Below are positions 31,878 through 44,085 of a DNA stretch of 64,000 nucleotides, piece by piece. Position numbers and translations under genes: made by a program. Source of the DNA: Bicyclus anynana. Taxonomy: Eukaryota > Arthropoda > Insecta > Lepidoptera > Nymphalidae. The notes beneath the pieces are model-generated. The model saw only the letters and a list, made by a program, of their open reading frames with translations. It was not told where the DNA came from and did no database searches. The stretch is taken from positions 5,982,442 through 6,046,441 of the forward strand of contig NC_069102.1 of NCBI RefSeq assembly GCF_947172395.1, written 5' to 3'. Numbering within the stretch: the first letter of the stretch is position 1; each line of letters starts with the position of its first letter.

Positions 31878-33045
31878 AACCGACTTCCAAAAAGGAGGAG
31901 GTTCTACGTTCGGCTGTATGTATGTTTTTTTTTTTTTTTTTTTTATGTATGTCCAGCGATAATTCCGTCATTTGTGGACCGATTTTAAAAATTCTTTTTT
32001 TGTTTTGAAGGATTTGATTCCAGGGTGGTCCCATTTTTTTCATGTCAGGATCTGATGATGGCATCCTGGAGAAATCGAGGGGAACTTTCGAAAATCGTAG
32101 AGACGGCTAGTGCGTTTGTTAGTGTTTCCATGAGGTATTTTAAACCACTACAATTTTATGAAGGTCTGGAGTTGGTCTGATGATGGAGCCGATACACAGA
32201 CGATGGAACTCGTCAACGATTTACAGCAGGTACCTTTTGTTTGGGCTTAATTTATTTGTATTGATGAGAACTTTCCACCTAGATGGGTTGTGACTGTATT
32301 AAGGGTCTGATGATGAAGACGAAGGATAGTTAAGGGAACTCCTCGACGGTTCACAGTAGCTACCTTGTGTTTTGACTTGATAATTTTGTATTGATGAGAA
32401 CTTTCCACTTGGATAGGTTGTGACTGTATTAGAGGTCTGGTGATGAAGATGAAGGATAGTTAAGGGAACTCCTCAACGGCACACAGCTACCTTGTGTTTG
32501 GACTTGATAAATTTTATATTGATGAGAACTTTCCACCCATATGGATTGTGACTGCATAGGGGGTCTGGTGATGAAGACGGAGGACAGTCACCTTTCACGT
32601 TTTTCTGAATATTATTACGTGTGGATAAAGGCGGAGTGAAATTTTGTATATGAGTTAAGGTAGTATTTTTAAAATTGGGATTGTACTTATCATAAGAAAA
32701 TAACGTTTCAACTAATTGCTCATTATTTTTTGTTCACACTCTACTAACACTAAAAATTAAAAAATAAAAATTTTAATAAAAAAAATTCAACCGACTTCCA
32801 ACTCAAAAATTAACCTAAACTAAAAAGCTAAAAATTACACAATTTCTGTGGTTCTTTCAGAAACGTTTCTGAAAGAACCACAGAAATTGTGTAATTTGAA
32901 CGGCTTGAATTAAAACATCACTGGCTTGGCACCGCCTTCAAACTGATCAGAAGGTAGCACATAGGTAAAATGTTATTTTTTGCTTTTTAGTTTAGGTTAA
33001 TTTTTGAGTTGGAAGTCGGTTGAATTTTTTTTATTAAAATTTTTA
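31878..33045 (+). mobile_element. Large repeat Z with 130-bp tandem units and foldback end
   Basis: Starts TTAACCGACTTCCAAAAAGG with a T-run, then contains about 2.5 tandem units (GATGAGAACTTTCCAC at 32263, 32393 and 32521), then a terminal inverted pair: the arm with CAACCGACTTCCAACTC near 32790-32810 is reversed near 33000-33020. Same plan as 57495-58715. No protein coding. Confidence 0.8.
32832..32897. repeat. Perfect 66-bp palindrome
   Basis: Two 33-bp arms starting AAATTACACAATTTCTGTGG pair without mismatch or spacer; the centre is AAACGTTT. It sits in the foldback end of repeat Z. Confidence 0.93.
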
Positions 33046-33088
33046 TGCCAAGGTATTCAATACAATACAAATACATAATAATAGTATA

Positions 33089-33090
<2 letters not shown>

Positions 33091-33155
<65 letters not shown>

Positions 33156-33174
33156 CGATGATGATGATGATGAT
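33091..33174. repeat. (GAT)n microsatellite
   Basis: About 84 bp of GAT repeats with one GAC interruption. Confidence 0.95.
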
Positions 33175-33289
33175 AAGTGTAGACATACGAGTACTATCCA
33201 CGTGCAAAAAAATTACTTTCATGCATTTCATAATAACATATACTTAAACTACTTACGAACTAACATTATGGTATATTATTACTAATTAA

Positions 33290-33720
33290 AAGTAGCTTCA
33301 GTAAACTGACGAAGAGTTCCTTTAACCGTCCTTCGTCTTCCCTACCATGAATCCTATTATCAGTGAGAACTCATCTACATGTAAAGTAATCATAGATAGG
33401 TACAAATTAATGAAGCTCAAACAAAAGGTAACTGCTGTTAATAAAGATAACCAGTTCCCTCGTGTGTGCTTCGTCTTCATCATCAGATCGATCCGAGATC
33501 TTCATTAAATTATAGTGCTTTAAAATACTTAATGAAAATTGAAAATATTAAGAAATGCCCTAGTCGCCCCAACGATTTTTGGAAGTTCCCTTCGTCTTCT
33601 CCAAGATTCTATCATCAGATCCTGATATGATGACCATGGACCAACTGGAAAGTATACTATACTCTTTGAAACAAAAAAAAATCTTTCAAATCGGTTCAGT
33701 CGTCTTCGAGTAATCGGTGA
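33290..33720 (-). repeat. Divergent reverse copy of repeat Z
   Basis: Contains reversed versions of GTGAGAACT..CATC, AGGTAACTGCTG, CTTCGTCTTCATCATCAGA and GATCCTGATATGATG, in the order expected for a reversed Z. Confidence 0.55.
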
Positions 33721-34185
33721 GAAAATAAATATCTTTACGCCGGAAAAATTGAAGGAATTATTATTACAGTTATCATTTTTACGAATTACTGGATGCCTAT
33801 CCTATTCCTATTTTCCTTAATTATTTTAAATTTAAAAGTATGATTTCTTTCAATCCAAGGTGTCTAACTCCATTCCAAATTTTAGCAAAATTGGTGCATT
33901 AATTTTGACGTGAAAGACTAACAAACATCCATACAAACTTTCCTATATTAGTAGAATGGAATAGCGTGCAATGGTTATACATAATATATGTGAAAGATCA
34001 CGTTTTTGCATGATGTGATGATAATTAAGTAGATATATTAGTGATAAACAATCGTGTTGTAAATAAAGAGATAAATTTCTGTTAAGCGCCAATAAAATTA
34101 GCAATCAATATAGATGTCGTAGAGTAATTTATTAGACCTTGTTACGTGCCGAAACGATCAAAAGATAACAAATTTGACAATGAAA

Positions 34186-34320
34186 ATTTACTAACGGACT
34201 TCCTCGTTTGTCCAGTCATCCAGTGGTAAGCCTGAGGCTTCAGATCCTGAGGTCCTTGGTGCGCATCCTGAGTCAGGCTATGAGATACTGAGCTAAGTAT
34301 TCTTTCCTCTGAGACTAATT
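34186..34320 (+). mobile_element. tRNA-like SINE fragment (type E)
   Basis: TCCAGTGGTAAGCCTGAGGC resembles 21910-21930. The B box is degenerate. Confidence 0.45.
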
Positions 34321-34590
34321 TGACGGCCTCCATGGCGTAGAGGTGTGCGCGGTGGATTTACAAGACGGAGTTCCTCCTGACTGGGCCGATAGAGGTTTTC
34401 TTAATTGGTACAGGGTCTGCCTGGTACAAAGACGTACTGCCAAACGATTTGCCGGTACGATATCGTGTAGAAACCGAAAGGATTTTCATCCTCCTCCTAA
34501 CAAATTAGCCCGCTTCCATCTTAGATTGCATCATTACTTATCATCAGGTATAATTGTAATCAAGTTCTAACTTGTAAAAAATAATTTTAA
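34321..34590 (+). mobile_element. SINE A copy with degenerate head
   Basis: GACGGCCTCCATGGCGTAGA head, GTAGAAACCGAAAGG body, CATCAGGTATAATTGTAATC tail. It overlaps a 75-codon frame that is not a gene. Confidence 0.75.
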
Positions 34591-34719
34591 AAAAATAATA
34601 ATTTTTCTTTTAAATTCTCAGCTCGAAATTGGGAAGGTGGTGTTGCACCCCGTGCCTCAGAGAGCTCGTAAAAACGTCGATCATTATCATAAACATTCTA
34701 GTAGGTACAAACTAGCAGA

Positions 34720-35465
34720 CGGCACGCGGTTTCACCCACGTGGTACCACAGAACAGTAAGACGCCGCGAACGGTCGTATCCTTAGGTTAAATAAATATAA
34801 ATAAATATACTTAAACAATACACATCACTATCTAGCCCCAAAGCATACAGAGTAGCTTGTGTTATGGGTGCTAAGATAGTTGATATTATAATATTATATT
34901 CAATTATATACTACATATAAATACTTATATAATGTATAAATACACACAGACACTAGATAACACCCATGCTCATCACACAAATATTTTCCAGTTGTGGGAA
35001 TCGAACCCACGGCCGTGGATGCAGAAAGCAGGGTCACTACCCACTGCGCCACACGGCCGTCGTTATGGATGTCCAGGCAACTCGTACGAAACGATTTGCA
35101 TCCACATTTCCAATTTGCACAGCAAAATTTGGAATGCCCTTCCGGCGTTTGTGTTTTCTGACACTTATAATTTAAACACCTTGAAAGCAAAAGTGAATAG
35201 GCATCATCTAGGTAAGTGGAAACGGTAAGTAGACCGCATTAATGCTTTTCATCAGGCTTAATTGTAGTCAAGCGCAGGCCTAAATTGCATAATAAAGTGC
35301 TCGTTCTCGTAGGAATACGGAGACAAAATATAGCCTATGGCACTCGGAAATAGTGTTGCTTCCCAACAGTGAAATAATTTTTCAAATCAATACAGCAGTT
35401 TCACAGCCTAGTCAATACAAACAAACAATCAAATCTTTCCTCTTTATAATATCAGTATAGATTAT
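34720..35465. repeat. GCGGACGCC-type repeat split by nested insertions
   Basis: The head is at 34.72-34.75 kb (GCACGCGGTTTCACCC) and the rest at 35.29-35.465 kb, ending CCTCTTTATAATATCAGTAT. Between them lie a reverse tRNA-like SINE (34765-35062, with GAATCGAACCCACGGCCG), a LINE C-terminal scrap (about 35090-35225, KIWNALPAFVFSDTYNL) and a short SINE A tail (35228-35280). Confidence 0.65.
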
Positions 35466-35479
35466 ATATAAAGGAAGAA

Positions 35480-37740
35480 ACAAATACTCAAGTTGCCCGA
35501 AAAGCACTTTGAAAAGTACTGCAGAAACGTCCAGATACTTAGAAACACTGAGCTCATATCAAGAGGTTCTTAACCATCATGAAGACGACACAGTCCAGAC
35601 TTATTACAATAAGATAATAAACGCTATTGAGAATAGTCTAAAAACGGCTGTTTCACCTAGCAATAAAAAGATACATTGCAGTGTTATATCTGAACGCACA
35701 AGAAGGCTAATAACGCGTAGAATAGACCTACAAAAGACCAAACCTAAATCAAGATCAATGAAAAACGAACTAAGTGCTCTCTACAAACTTATAAGCAAGT
35801 GTATAAGACATGACTACAATAACCACCGACAACAAACCATAGAAAGACACCTCAATGCATCAGGAAGCTTAAAAAGAGCATACAAAGCATTAAAACCACA
35901 TAAGACGTGGATTGAGGGTCTCAGCGAATCAGATAGAGTCACACAAAATAGAAAAAATATACTCCATATAGCCACTACGTTTTACAAAACCTTATATGAT
36001 GCCCCAGAGATAGAAAACGCAAGTACTCTACATTTTTATATGTCTCAGGAAAAACATATTAACACCACGGAAATAAATCCAGTAGAAGAAATAGAAATAA
36101 TAAGAGAAATTAAGCACCTTAAAGTAGAGAAAAGTCCAGGGCCGGACAAAATAACTAACGAAGCTATAAAAGCGGCTAATACCATTCTTGCCACACCTCT
36201 GATGATTCTCTTCAATAAAATACTAGACACCTCTATAACGCCTCAGCAGTGGTCAGAGTCAGATATTATATTGTTATATAAAAAGGGCAATCCCAACGAC
36301 ATAAGCAACTACAGACCCATAAGCCTTCTGCCGTCGCTATATAAACTTTTCTCTTCAGTTATAAAAAATAGAATAATCTCTACACTTGATTCACATCAGC
36401 CAATAGAACAAGCAGGCTTTCGAAAAGGATACTCTACAGTAGATCACATTCACTCGGTAGAGCTACTTATTGAGAAGTACCAAGAGTTCCAACGACCACT
36501 CTACATAGCGTTTATAGATTACCAAAAAGCGTTTGACTCTATACTCCATTCATCAATATGGGAAGCTCTGTACTCGCAAAATGTAGAGGCCAAATACATT
36601 AGAGTGATAAAAAACATTTATAAAAACAACACCAGTAGAGTAAGGCTAGAGTCAACAGGAACCCCTATTCCAATTAAGAGAGGAACCAGACAAGGGGACC
36701 CGCCGTCACCAACGATTTCATTGCAGTACTAGAGACCGTTATAAACAAGTTAAACTGGAATACGATGGGCTTAAATATAAACGGAAATTATATAAACCAT
36801 TTGAGATTCGCTGACGATCTAGTCTTGCTCTCTGAAAACAGCCTAGAGCTAGAGCATATGATATACACGCTGCAACAATCGAGCCGACAGTCTGGCCTAG
36901 AAATCAACTTCAAAAAAACAAAATTGATGACAAATGCATTAAAAAATGAAATTAAAGTTGAAAATACTTCAATAGAGTTTGTCGATTCGTACATTTATCT
37001 GGGCAAGCAACTCTCTTTTGATAATAAAAGTAACGAGCAAGAAATTGAAAGAAGGATAAAAGGGACATGGAAGAAATATTGGAGCCTTAAAGAAATTTTC
37101 AAAAGTCAAATGCCAACAAAAATTAAGAGAAATGTCATGAACACCTGTCTCTTACCGTCTCTCACATACGCCTGTCAAACATGGAAATTCACGCGAAATG
37201 TCAAGAACAAAATAAATTCATGCCAACGGAGCATGGAAAGAAGTATGATGAAAATCCGAAAAATTCAAAAAATTCGCAACTCTACTATAAGAGAAAAAAC
37301 AGGAGTAATAGACGCACTAAACTATTCTATGAGATTAAAATGGAGATGGGCGGGCCATGTAGCAAGAATGAATGACGATAGATGGACTTCTCGGCTAACG
37401 GCATGGATAGGGCCTGTAGGTGCTAGAAAAAGAGGAAGACCTAGAAGTAGATGGGCAGACGACATTGAAAGGACGGCTGGAAAACAGTGGAGGAAAAAAG
37501 CCACAGATAGAGAGTACTGGTCATCTCTGGAGGAGGCCTTCACCCTCAAATAGAGGGGTTCGCACTAAATTTTTTTTAAACTTGATAAATAAGTATTAAA
37601 GTAGTTACTTTACTCAACCTCAAGTTTGAGTTTATACTTACAAAAATTTAAAAATTGTAATTAATTTTTTTATAAATTTTATTAACACTAATATGTATAT
37701 GTGCTTACTTATGTGCGAAATAAAAGGCTTTTTTATTTTT
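35480..37740 (+). mobile_element. RTE-like LINE, 5'-truncated, one frameshift
   Basis: Encodes a reverse transcriptase in two frames, 35509-36732 and 36765-37553. Motifs in order are KSPGPDKITNEA, NYRPISLLPSLYKLF, QAGFRKGYSTVDH, FIDYQKAFDS, RQGDP, LRFADDLVLL and the C-terminal WAGHVARMNDDRW..RGRPRSRWADDIERT. One base is missing near 36713, just after the RQGDP motif, so the frames would otherwise be continuous. The endonuclease half is absent. The 3' tail is a T/A-rich run after AATAAAAGG. The sequence is only distantly related to the 44.6-kb RTE. Confidence 0.88.
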
Positions 37741-37764
37741 TATTTTTTTTATTTTATTTATTTT

Positions 37765-38105
37765 ATTTATTTTTATAGATTATATGCAGCAGAAAAAGCT
37801 GAAACCGGTAAGTGGCTCAAGTATGCCTCTCTGACAGAGAGTTACATATTTGTACCTTTTGCCGTGGAGACCCTTGGGCCATGGAGTCGCAGTGCCAAAA
37901 AATTTTTCCGTACTATTTCACCGCGGCTTGTTGCCTCGACTGGTGACAGAAGGGCTGGCTCATTTTTTGCGCAAAGGATCAGCCTGGCTGTCCAGCGCGG
38001 AAATGCAGCCAGTATTCTTGCCACCATTCCACGTGGGCATGATTTGTATAGTTATTAGGATAAGTTAGCTTAAGTTCCGTATTGTATTCTTTCTCAATAA
38101 AAAAA
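37765..38105 (+). mobile_element. LINE 3'-end fragment
   Basis: Encodes LYAAEKAETGKWLKYASLTE, VPFAVETLGPWS, and RISLAVQRGNAASILATIP-like sequence, a module seen at the end of some invertebrate retrotransposon proteins, then AATAAA and an A-run. It forms an inverted pair with 38190-38400. Confidence 0.65.
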
Positions 38106-38189
38106 AAAAAAAGTATAGATTTGCGAGGAGATAAATAAAACTCGAAATTTCTTAAACGAATAAATATTTAATCATTTATATATTTTTTT

Positions 38190-38400
38190 TATTCAGAAAG
38201 AATACATTAAGGAACTTAAGCAAACTTATCCTAATAACTATACAAATCATGCCCACGTGGAATGATGGCAAGAATACTGGCTCCATTTCCGCGCTGGACA
38301 GCCAGGCTGATCCTTTGCGCAAAAAATGTCACCAGTCGAGGCAACTAGCCGCGGTGAAATTACTCGGTAAAATTTTTTGGCACTGCGACTTCAAGGCCGT
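38190..38400 (-). mobile_element. Second LINE 3'-end fragment, inverted
   Basis: Reverse copy of 37890-38100 (CATGCCCACGTGGAATG.., CCGCGCTGGACAGCCAGGC), with small differences. Confidence 0.7.
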
Positions 38401-38429
38401 AGTTTTTAAGGGGTAAGGGTCTCAAAATT

Positions 38430-38910
38430 TGAACAATTTGTAAAATTGATTATAACGTTGCCAGTTGGCATTTATAACGTTGTCAAGTTCTTATAATAGT
38501 TCTTAGTTACTATTTCACCAGTCTCTCTCTCACTCTCTTGAGTGAAAGTAAGAGAAACGAGACCATAGACTTCTGCAGTCGGTGGCGGCGGATGGCGATG
38601 ATGGAATGTACGCGGTTGTGCTCGTATGGTCGAGATTCAACACTTGGCTCCAAAGGAGAATGCCCATCGGCCAATACAACGTCAACCCAGGGAGCTCAGG
38701 TATACCCCGTATAAAAGTATAGAAGAATGACCATCGGCCAATATAACGTCGGCCCAGAGAGCCCAGGTATACCCCGTATAAAAGTATAGGAGAATGACCA
38801 TCGGCCAGTATAACGTATATAACGTATATAACCTCGTATAAAAGTAGGTAGTAATTAGCTCAATAAAAGTAATATTGCTTGTTTGATTGAACCAATGTTC
38901 GTTCGGATTT
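38430..38910 (+). repeat. LTR-like segment with 67-bp tandem repeats
   Basis: CCATCGGCC recurs at 38665, 38732 and 38799 (67-bp period), each repeat carrying CCCCGTATAAAAGTATAG, a TATA-like box. Then CTCAATAAAAGTAATATTGC, a poly(A)-like signal. This could be a solo LTR, but no clear ends or target duplication were identified. Confidence 0.4.
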
Positions 38911-39009
38911 AATTGACGTTTATGAGGATTAGCTTTTTATTAACAAATTCGATAGGGATGAGATGATTTTGAGTATAATTATTTTCAAGTGTAAACCCGA
39001 AAATCCTAA

Positions 39010-39168
39010 GAAAAGATAACATCCGATCGTATTTCATTTCACAAATCATTAATAGCCTGGATTAAGAAGTAATTGATAATCAAGAATCACAAAGAAATAT
39101 AGATAATTAAAAAAAACAGTTGGAGATAAAAATAATGATTGTATATAGCAACGCCAAAAGAACTACGA
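39010..39168 (+). promoter_or_regulatory. Damaged promoter and exon 1 of the pseudogene
   Basis: The block ATCCGATCGTATTTCATTTC..GCCTGGATTAAGAAG is shared with copies 1 and 8. AGATAA is at 39124-39129. Relative to copy 8, about 40 bases from inside the TATA box through the start site are missing, so GTATAT runs directly into AGCAACGCCAAAAG. The donor (GTAAGTAAGT) remains. Confidence 0.72.
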
Positions 39169-39698
39169 GTAAGTAAGTAGTGTTCAAAAATAATAAACAA
39201 AGTAGAAAATATTTAAAAGTTAAACGGTCTTATGATGTAAAATCAGAGGTTCCCAAACTTTTAGAAAACTATTTTCTAAATAAGGCTAGTTCCAGTGTAG
39301 CTAAAACTTGACAAAAAATGTGAAGATTCGATCTACTTGTAATTATAGAATATCGTCGGATATGTCAATGTCGTACTATATAATTATAAGCACTATAAGT
39401 ACTATATAATTATAAGTATAAATTGTAAGCACAATTATATCAATTTTTTAATTTTAATTCTTACATATAAGAACTAATTGATTACTTGTGCTGTATGGGA
39501 AAAATATGTCTTCATAGTGTTTTTTTAAGGGGTAGGATATTTGCTATAAAAATAAGTAAATAAAAAATATTTTTCATGGACCCCCGCTTACGAATTGTGA
39601 ACATTTTTTGTCTCGCCAACCCATATGACCCATAGCCCATGTGGAGTCTCCCGTGAACCCTGAGATTCGCCTGGAAACGTTTGTCTGTTGATTAACAG

Positions 39699-39741
39699 GC
39701 ACCCCACGATTAATAATGAAATTTTATTAATCGTGGGGTGC
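39699..39741. repeat. Perfect 18-bp-arm hairpin
   Basis: GCACCCCACGATTAATAA and its exact reverse complement around a 7-base loop. It lies in the intron of the pseudogene. Confidence 0.88.
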
Positions 39742-39930
39742 GTAACATACGACATAATTATCTTGGTTTTTTTTTCGAGGTTAGAATCTGAGGATTAAAT
39801 TTATGTAGCCTGTGTTACCCGGGCTTTTATTACGAATTCAATAGGCGCTACGATAGAACATACAAAAAATCATTGTATATGTAATAAATAATTGAATAAC
39901 CTAAATGAAATAAATATTATTTTTTTAGAC

Positions 39931-40632
39931 ATGAAATTCCTGTTGATCGCAGCCGTTTCATTGCTATGGCCGTTGCTGGCCCAGCTCGCTTCATCGTCCC
40001 CGGTCCCGCCGGACCCGCCCCAATTATTGTTGACGAATTCTCCATCTCTGTAGGACCTGTCATTGTGGACGAGTACCCTATCTCTGTAGGACCCGTTGTT
40101 GTTGACGAGGCACCCATTTCCGTCGGACCCGTTGTTGTTGACGTGCCACCCATCTCTGTCGGACCCGTTGTTGTTGACGAGGCACCCATCTCCGTTGGAC
40201 CCGTTGTTGTTGACGTGCCAACTATCTCCGTCGGACTCGTTGTACTTCCCGGTCCCGCTCCCGAGCACGTTCCCACTCCCTTATTTAGCTCTCCTCTGGT
40301 ACAGGTCATCGTCAATGTCAATGGCAAGTCAGTTGGATTAAAACCTGAAACTAAGCCTACCCCAGTGATTGTTGTTTAGCAGCCTGAGATCGAGCCTTCG
40401 ACAGATTGAGCCTACCACAATTATTGTTGTTTAGCAGCCTGAGATCGAGCCTACCCCAGTGATTGTTGTTGAGCAGCCTGAGATCGAGCCTACCCCAGTG
40501 ATTGTTGTTAAGCAGCCTGAGATCAAGCCTCCCCCAGTGATCGTCGTCGATGAGAACGTAGTTCCTGAACCAGTTATCGTCTCTCCCATCGAGATTCACC
40601 CAGTCATTACCCTCCCTGAAGAACTGAACTAA
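39931..40632 (+). pseudogene. Pseudogene of the repeat family (copy 1/8 type)
   Basis: The start ATGAAATTCCTGTTGATCGC and acceptor ttttttag match copy 8. A one-base deletion in the signal-peptide region near 39960 shifts the frame, so SVGP-type units continue in a different frame. Seven 36-bp units remain, some of unusual composition (DVPPISVGP, DEYPISVGP). Stops occur in the EIEPTPVIVV region (TAG after GTTGTT, at least twice, and TGA). The end ITLPEELN is still recognisable. With the damaged promoter it is unlikely to be expressed. Confidence 0.88.
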
Positions 40633-40835
40633 TCAACGAATGAAATGAATGAAAAATCAACCATGAATGTAACTTACTTACTGTGACGATGGAGGCGAAG
40701 ACGAATGAGAGCTTTCTGCAAAGTATAAAAAGTTCAATAGCTCTAATATATTTTACGAGTAACATTATACAGATAAACTGTGTTTTCATTATCTGCAAGC
40801 TTACTTAACCTAAACGAAATAGTGTAGGTCTACGA

Positions 40836-41031
40836 TCACCTCTGCCAAGTGGCACGTCGATTCTCTTTCTACGATCGCAAATGCTTCGAAAACTAGAAAA
40901 ATGTAGGAGAATGACAGATCTTGAATCACGTGACCTGTCGATAGCAAATTTAATTCCCATACATTTTTCTAGTTTTTGAAGCGTTTGCTATTGTAGAAAG
41001 AGAATCGACGTGCCACTTGGCTACAGGTGCT
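40836..41031. mobile_element. Foldback MITE (type V), well preserved
   Basis: Arms AAGTGGCACGTCGATTCTCT and AGAGAATCGACGTGCCACTT at the two ends are exact reverse complements; the centre has TCACGTGACCTGTCGATAG. Confidence 0.88.
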
Positions 41032-42544
41032 GGTTTACCAAGTTTAAAATAATTCTGATCCAAAACTTTTAAAGTGAAAATAATTAACTTATATAAGTTG
41101 TAGACTGTATGACTTACTTTTGTAAGTAAGTGATTACCACTATACACGGAATACATGTGGAGATAACAGATCTACTAGTATGTCAAATATGTTTACTTTA
41201 TTGTGAAACAATTATTAGTCTGGTCAACATCTTGGAAAGAGTGTTAAATACCGATACCACGAATAAAAAAAAACGGTTGTCTGTAAAGTCGGTTGAGTAG
41301 CTCATACGACTCCTCATGACGTCTAGAAAAAGTGTGAACATTTCATACAGGCACTTGGACAATTGAAAAAGTTATAAACAATTGAGTTTCACGAGTTAAT
41401 ATTTTTATTAAAAAATTCCCTCTCCCTCTTTAATAATCTTTAATTGGTTTTAATTTTTGCAATAGTTGATGTGTAGGTATGAAATTTTTGCACATTTTTT
41501 AGACGTCATGACAAGGCTAATGTTATGAGTAACCACACGTATTTTTAGTCCCAGTTTAACGCTGTTTCCAAGACGTTGATATGAATAATCTAATACAGTA
41601 TTACTATAGTTATTTGCATGTACGCACTGTAGTTAGAAGTTTTCAAATCAGTATGTATAGTAACAAACTTGTTAAGTACTATACTTACAAATGAATCTAG
41701 GATTTGCTGTCAAAGACGTACTGTACCGAATAAATAAACTAAAAACCGGCAAAGTGTGTGTCGGGCCACGCGCAGTGTAGAGCTCCGTAGAATGCACACT
41801 ACTGATAGCGATACCTCAATCCCCACAGTATGACGTAGACGAGAAAAAAATCATCCCCCATTTTTTTTATTTTCTTTTTACCACTACCCAAGACCAAGAC
41901 CAAGACGTAATATATACTCAATATTACAGCGTTCTAGTTATAACAGACTCAGAGTTATCATACACAGAGTCTGTTATAACTACAAAACTATCGACTTTAC
42001 CTAATTACTTAATAACTAGCTACAGAATTAAAAAAAATTATAACAAATTTTAGATAAAAAATAATAATAATAAAGGGTCACTTCAAATATGTTAAGAGAT
42101 TGTAAGTAACACGGACATCTTTGGTTTTTTTTTTGTTATTGTTATCTTTTTAATTTACACTGGATTGGACTCTAGACTACTAAACCTACCGAACCGATAT
42201 AAAAAATTCTTGTATAGAATTGATATCACACAAGCTACGAGTATATGTTATCCCCGTTTTTCCACAGGAACGGGAACTACGCAGATGAACACCAGAGCAA
42301 CGGCTATTTTTTTATATTATACGATATCTTCCTCTTGTAGTGCCTCTCCGACTAGCGAAGGTAAGCGCTCAGTTTGGCATAGACTTCTTTATCGTTTGCA
42401 AGGCGAAATAATTGTGCGGCACTCGCGATACGATAACGATTAATCGATATACGATATCGATATAACGAGGGCCTGCAATAGCTAGATATATCTCATTTTA
42501 AAAAGGCTGAAAGGCTGTCAACCCCTGATCCTACTATACCTACT
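41032..42544. other. No gene; AT-rich, small repeats
   Basis: A 15-bp-arm hairpin at 41936-41981 (AGTTATAACAGACTC). A repeat piece around 42160-42290 contains TACCGAACCGATATAAAAAA and CAGGAACGGGAACTACG. The 92-codon frame at 42165 has no domain. Confidence 0.45.
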
Positions 42545-42780
42545 TTACTTAATGTATGCTCCGAGTACCCTGAAAACCACACCCCAAGGATGCCATGTGT
42601 TATTAGAGTATTGGCTTGCCGTGCAGCGCAACGATTTTGGTGCAACGCGACAAAAACAGGAAATAGAAATGTTTGCACTCTTATGGAAAGGTTTATTAGT
42701 TACGTACCTAAATAATTAGTACTTAAATTTTTACTTTTTTATTATACTTACCTAGATTAATTAATTATGTACTGTATATT
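42545..42780 (+). mobile_element. CR1-like LINE 3'-end fragment
   Basis: Follows 17975-18180 of the 15.3-kb element: TGCTCCGAGT.CCCTGAAAACC, TATTGGCTT.CCGTGCA, AAACAGGAAATA.AAATG. Confidence 0.75.
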
Positions 42781-42789
42781 TATTATTAA

Positions 42790-42960
42790 CTAGCGGACGC
42801 CCGCTACTTTGTCCGCGTGGAATTCAGTTTTTTACAAATTCCACGGGAACCATGATTTATTCCGGGATGAAAAGTAGTCTTTATGTTAATCCAAAGTAAA
42901 ATTTATTTCCATTCCAACTTTGATTGAAACAGTATTTGTATAAGTATTATTTTTAATAGG
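42790..42960 (+). repeat. GCGGACGCC-type lepidopteran repeat, partial
   Basis: Starts ACTAGCGGACGCCCGCTACT and continues with GGAATTCAGTTTTTTACAAA, AACCATG and AAAAGTAG, as at 59.94-60.12 kb. Confidence 0.72.
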
Positions 42961-43209
42961 TGGTTGGTGGTTATTATAATTACTATACCATCAATTATAA
43001 TTGGAACGTTGAGGGTCTGGACCCCTGAAACTTACTACCTTACAAAGCAACCACAGTCCAAACTCCATAATTGGCTACCATACTTTACATACCAACTTTC
43101 AACCATTCATAAAATAAGCTACGAGTATGTCTGGCTATCGAATACTTAACTTCTAATTTAATTCGTTATTTTACATTTAATTTTGAAAAAAGAAGATCGG
43201 TTATTATAA

Positions 43210-43465
43210 TACTACTAGCGGACCCTTTCAGCTTCGCTTTGACTTATGTGCACTTCTTCCCTATACCTACCCCTACCCTACACCTACCATACCCCTACTA
43301 TACCCCTAGGGTTTAGGGGATTGAAAAATAGATGTGGCCGATTCTCAGACCTACTGAATAAGCATATAAAATTTCATAAGAATCGGTCAAGCCGTTTCGG
43401 AGGAGTGATGGGAACAAACATTGTGACACGAGAATTTTATATAAAAGATAATGGTTTGCGTATGT
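43210..43465 (+). repeat. GCGGACC-type lepidopteran repeat variant
   Basis: Starts CTACTAGCGGACCCTTTCAG, has a CCCTACC-rich stretch like 60.34 kb, and ends GAATTTTATATAAAAGATAA. Confidence 0.6.
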
Positions 43466-43899
43466 AAATTAATTTTTTATTAGAAGTAGCCAGTTTTTAA
43501 ATAAAGCTAACATTACCACTTTCTCTACAATAAATCGAAATCACGCCGATACCGATACCGCCACGATGGTACACAAAAATGTAAAATGAGCTATTAACTT
43601 AAAAATATTTGTTAAATTATTTTATTTAGTATCTACAAACCACGTCATTAATAGGCAACATAATACTATCATTGCAATAAACTTAAATCCTCACATGAAT
43701 TATCATTTGATAACTATTAACCGCTTAAAATTGGTATTCTCTTCGGATAATACATAATACGATTTCTCCTAGAATAATGAAAAAAAACGTATGTAGACGA
43801 ACTTCCTCATTTTCGGAAATGGTTTAAAAAGGAAGAAAGCGATCAATATTTTTTTTGTATATTCAATCAATCAATGTTTTGTAAAATAATATACATGCC
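43466..43899. other. No gene seen
   Basis: AT-rich sequence without recognised features. Confidence 0.45.
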
Positions 43900-44085
43900 T
43901 ATATGCAATACTGGCTGCATTTTACAGACATCCCTTTTGTCATCAGACGAGGTATCTAGCTGCGAAAATAAATTGGGCATTATTGGCATTAGGACCCTGT
44001 GGTCCAAAGGACTCCACAAAAATTGAACTAACATTATACATAACTCTCAGTCAGAGAGGCATCTACTTGTGTCACTTATCGGTTT
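43900..44085 (-). mobile_element. Divergent LINE 3'-end fragment
   Basis: AATACTGGCTGCATTTTACA and GGACCCTGTGGTCCAAAGG are degraded versions of 38.2-38.4 kb. Confidence 0.45.

Noticed and set aside
33043..33231. 62-codon Ile-rich frame
   Set aside because: It is the (GAT)n microsatellite read in frame.
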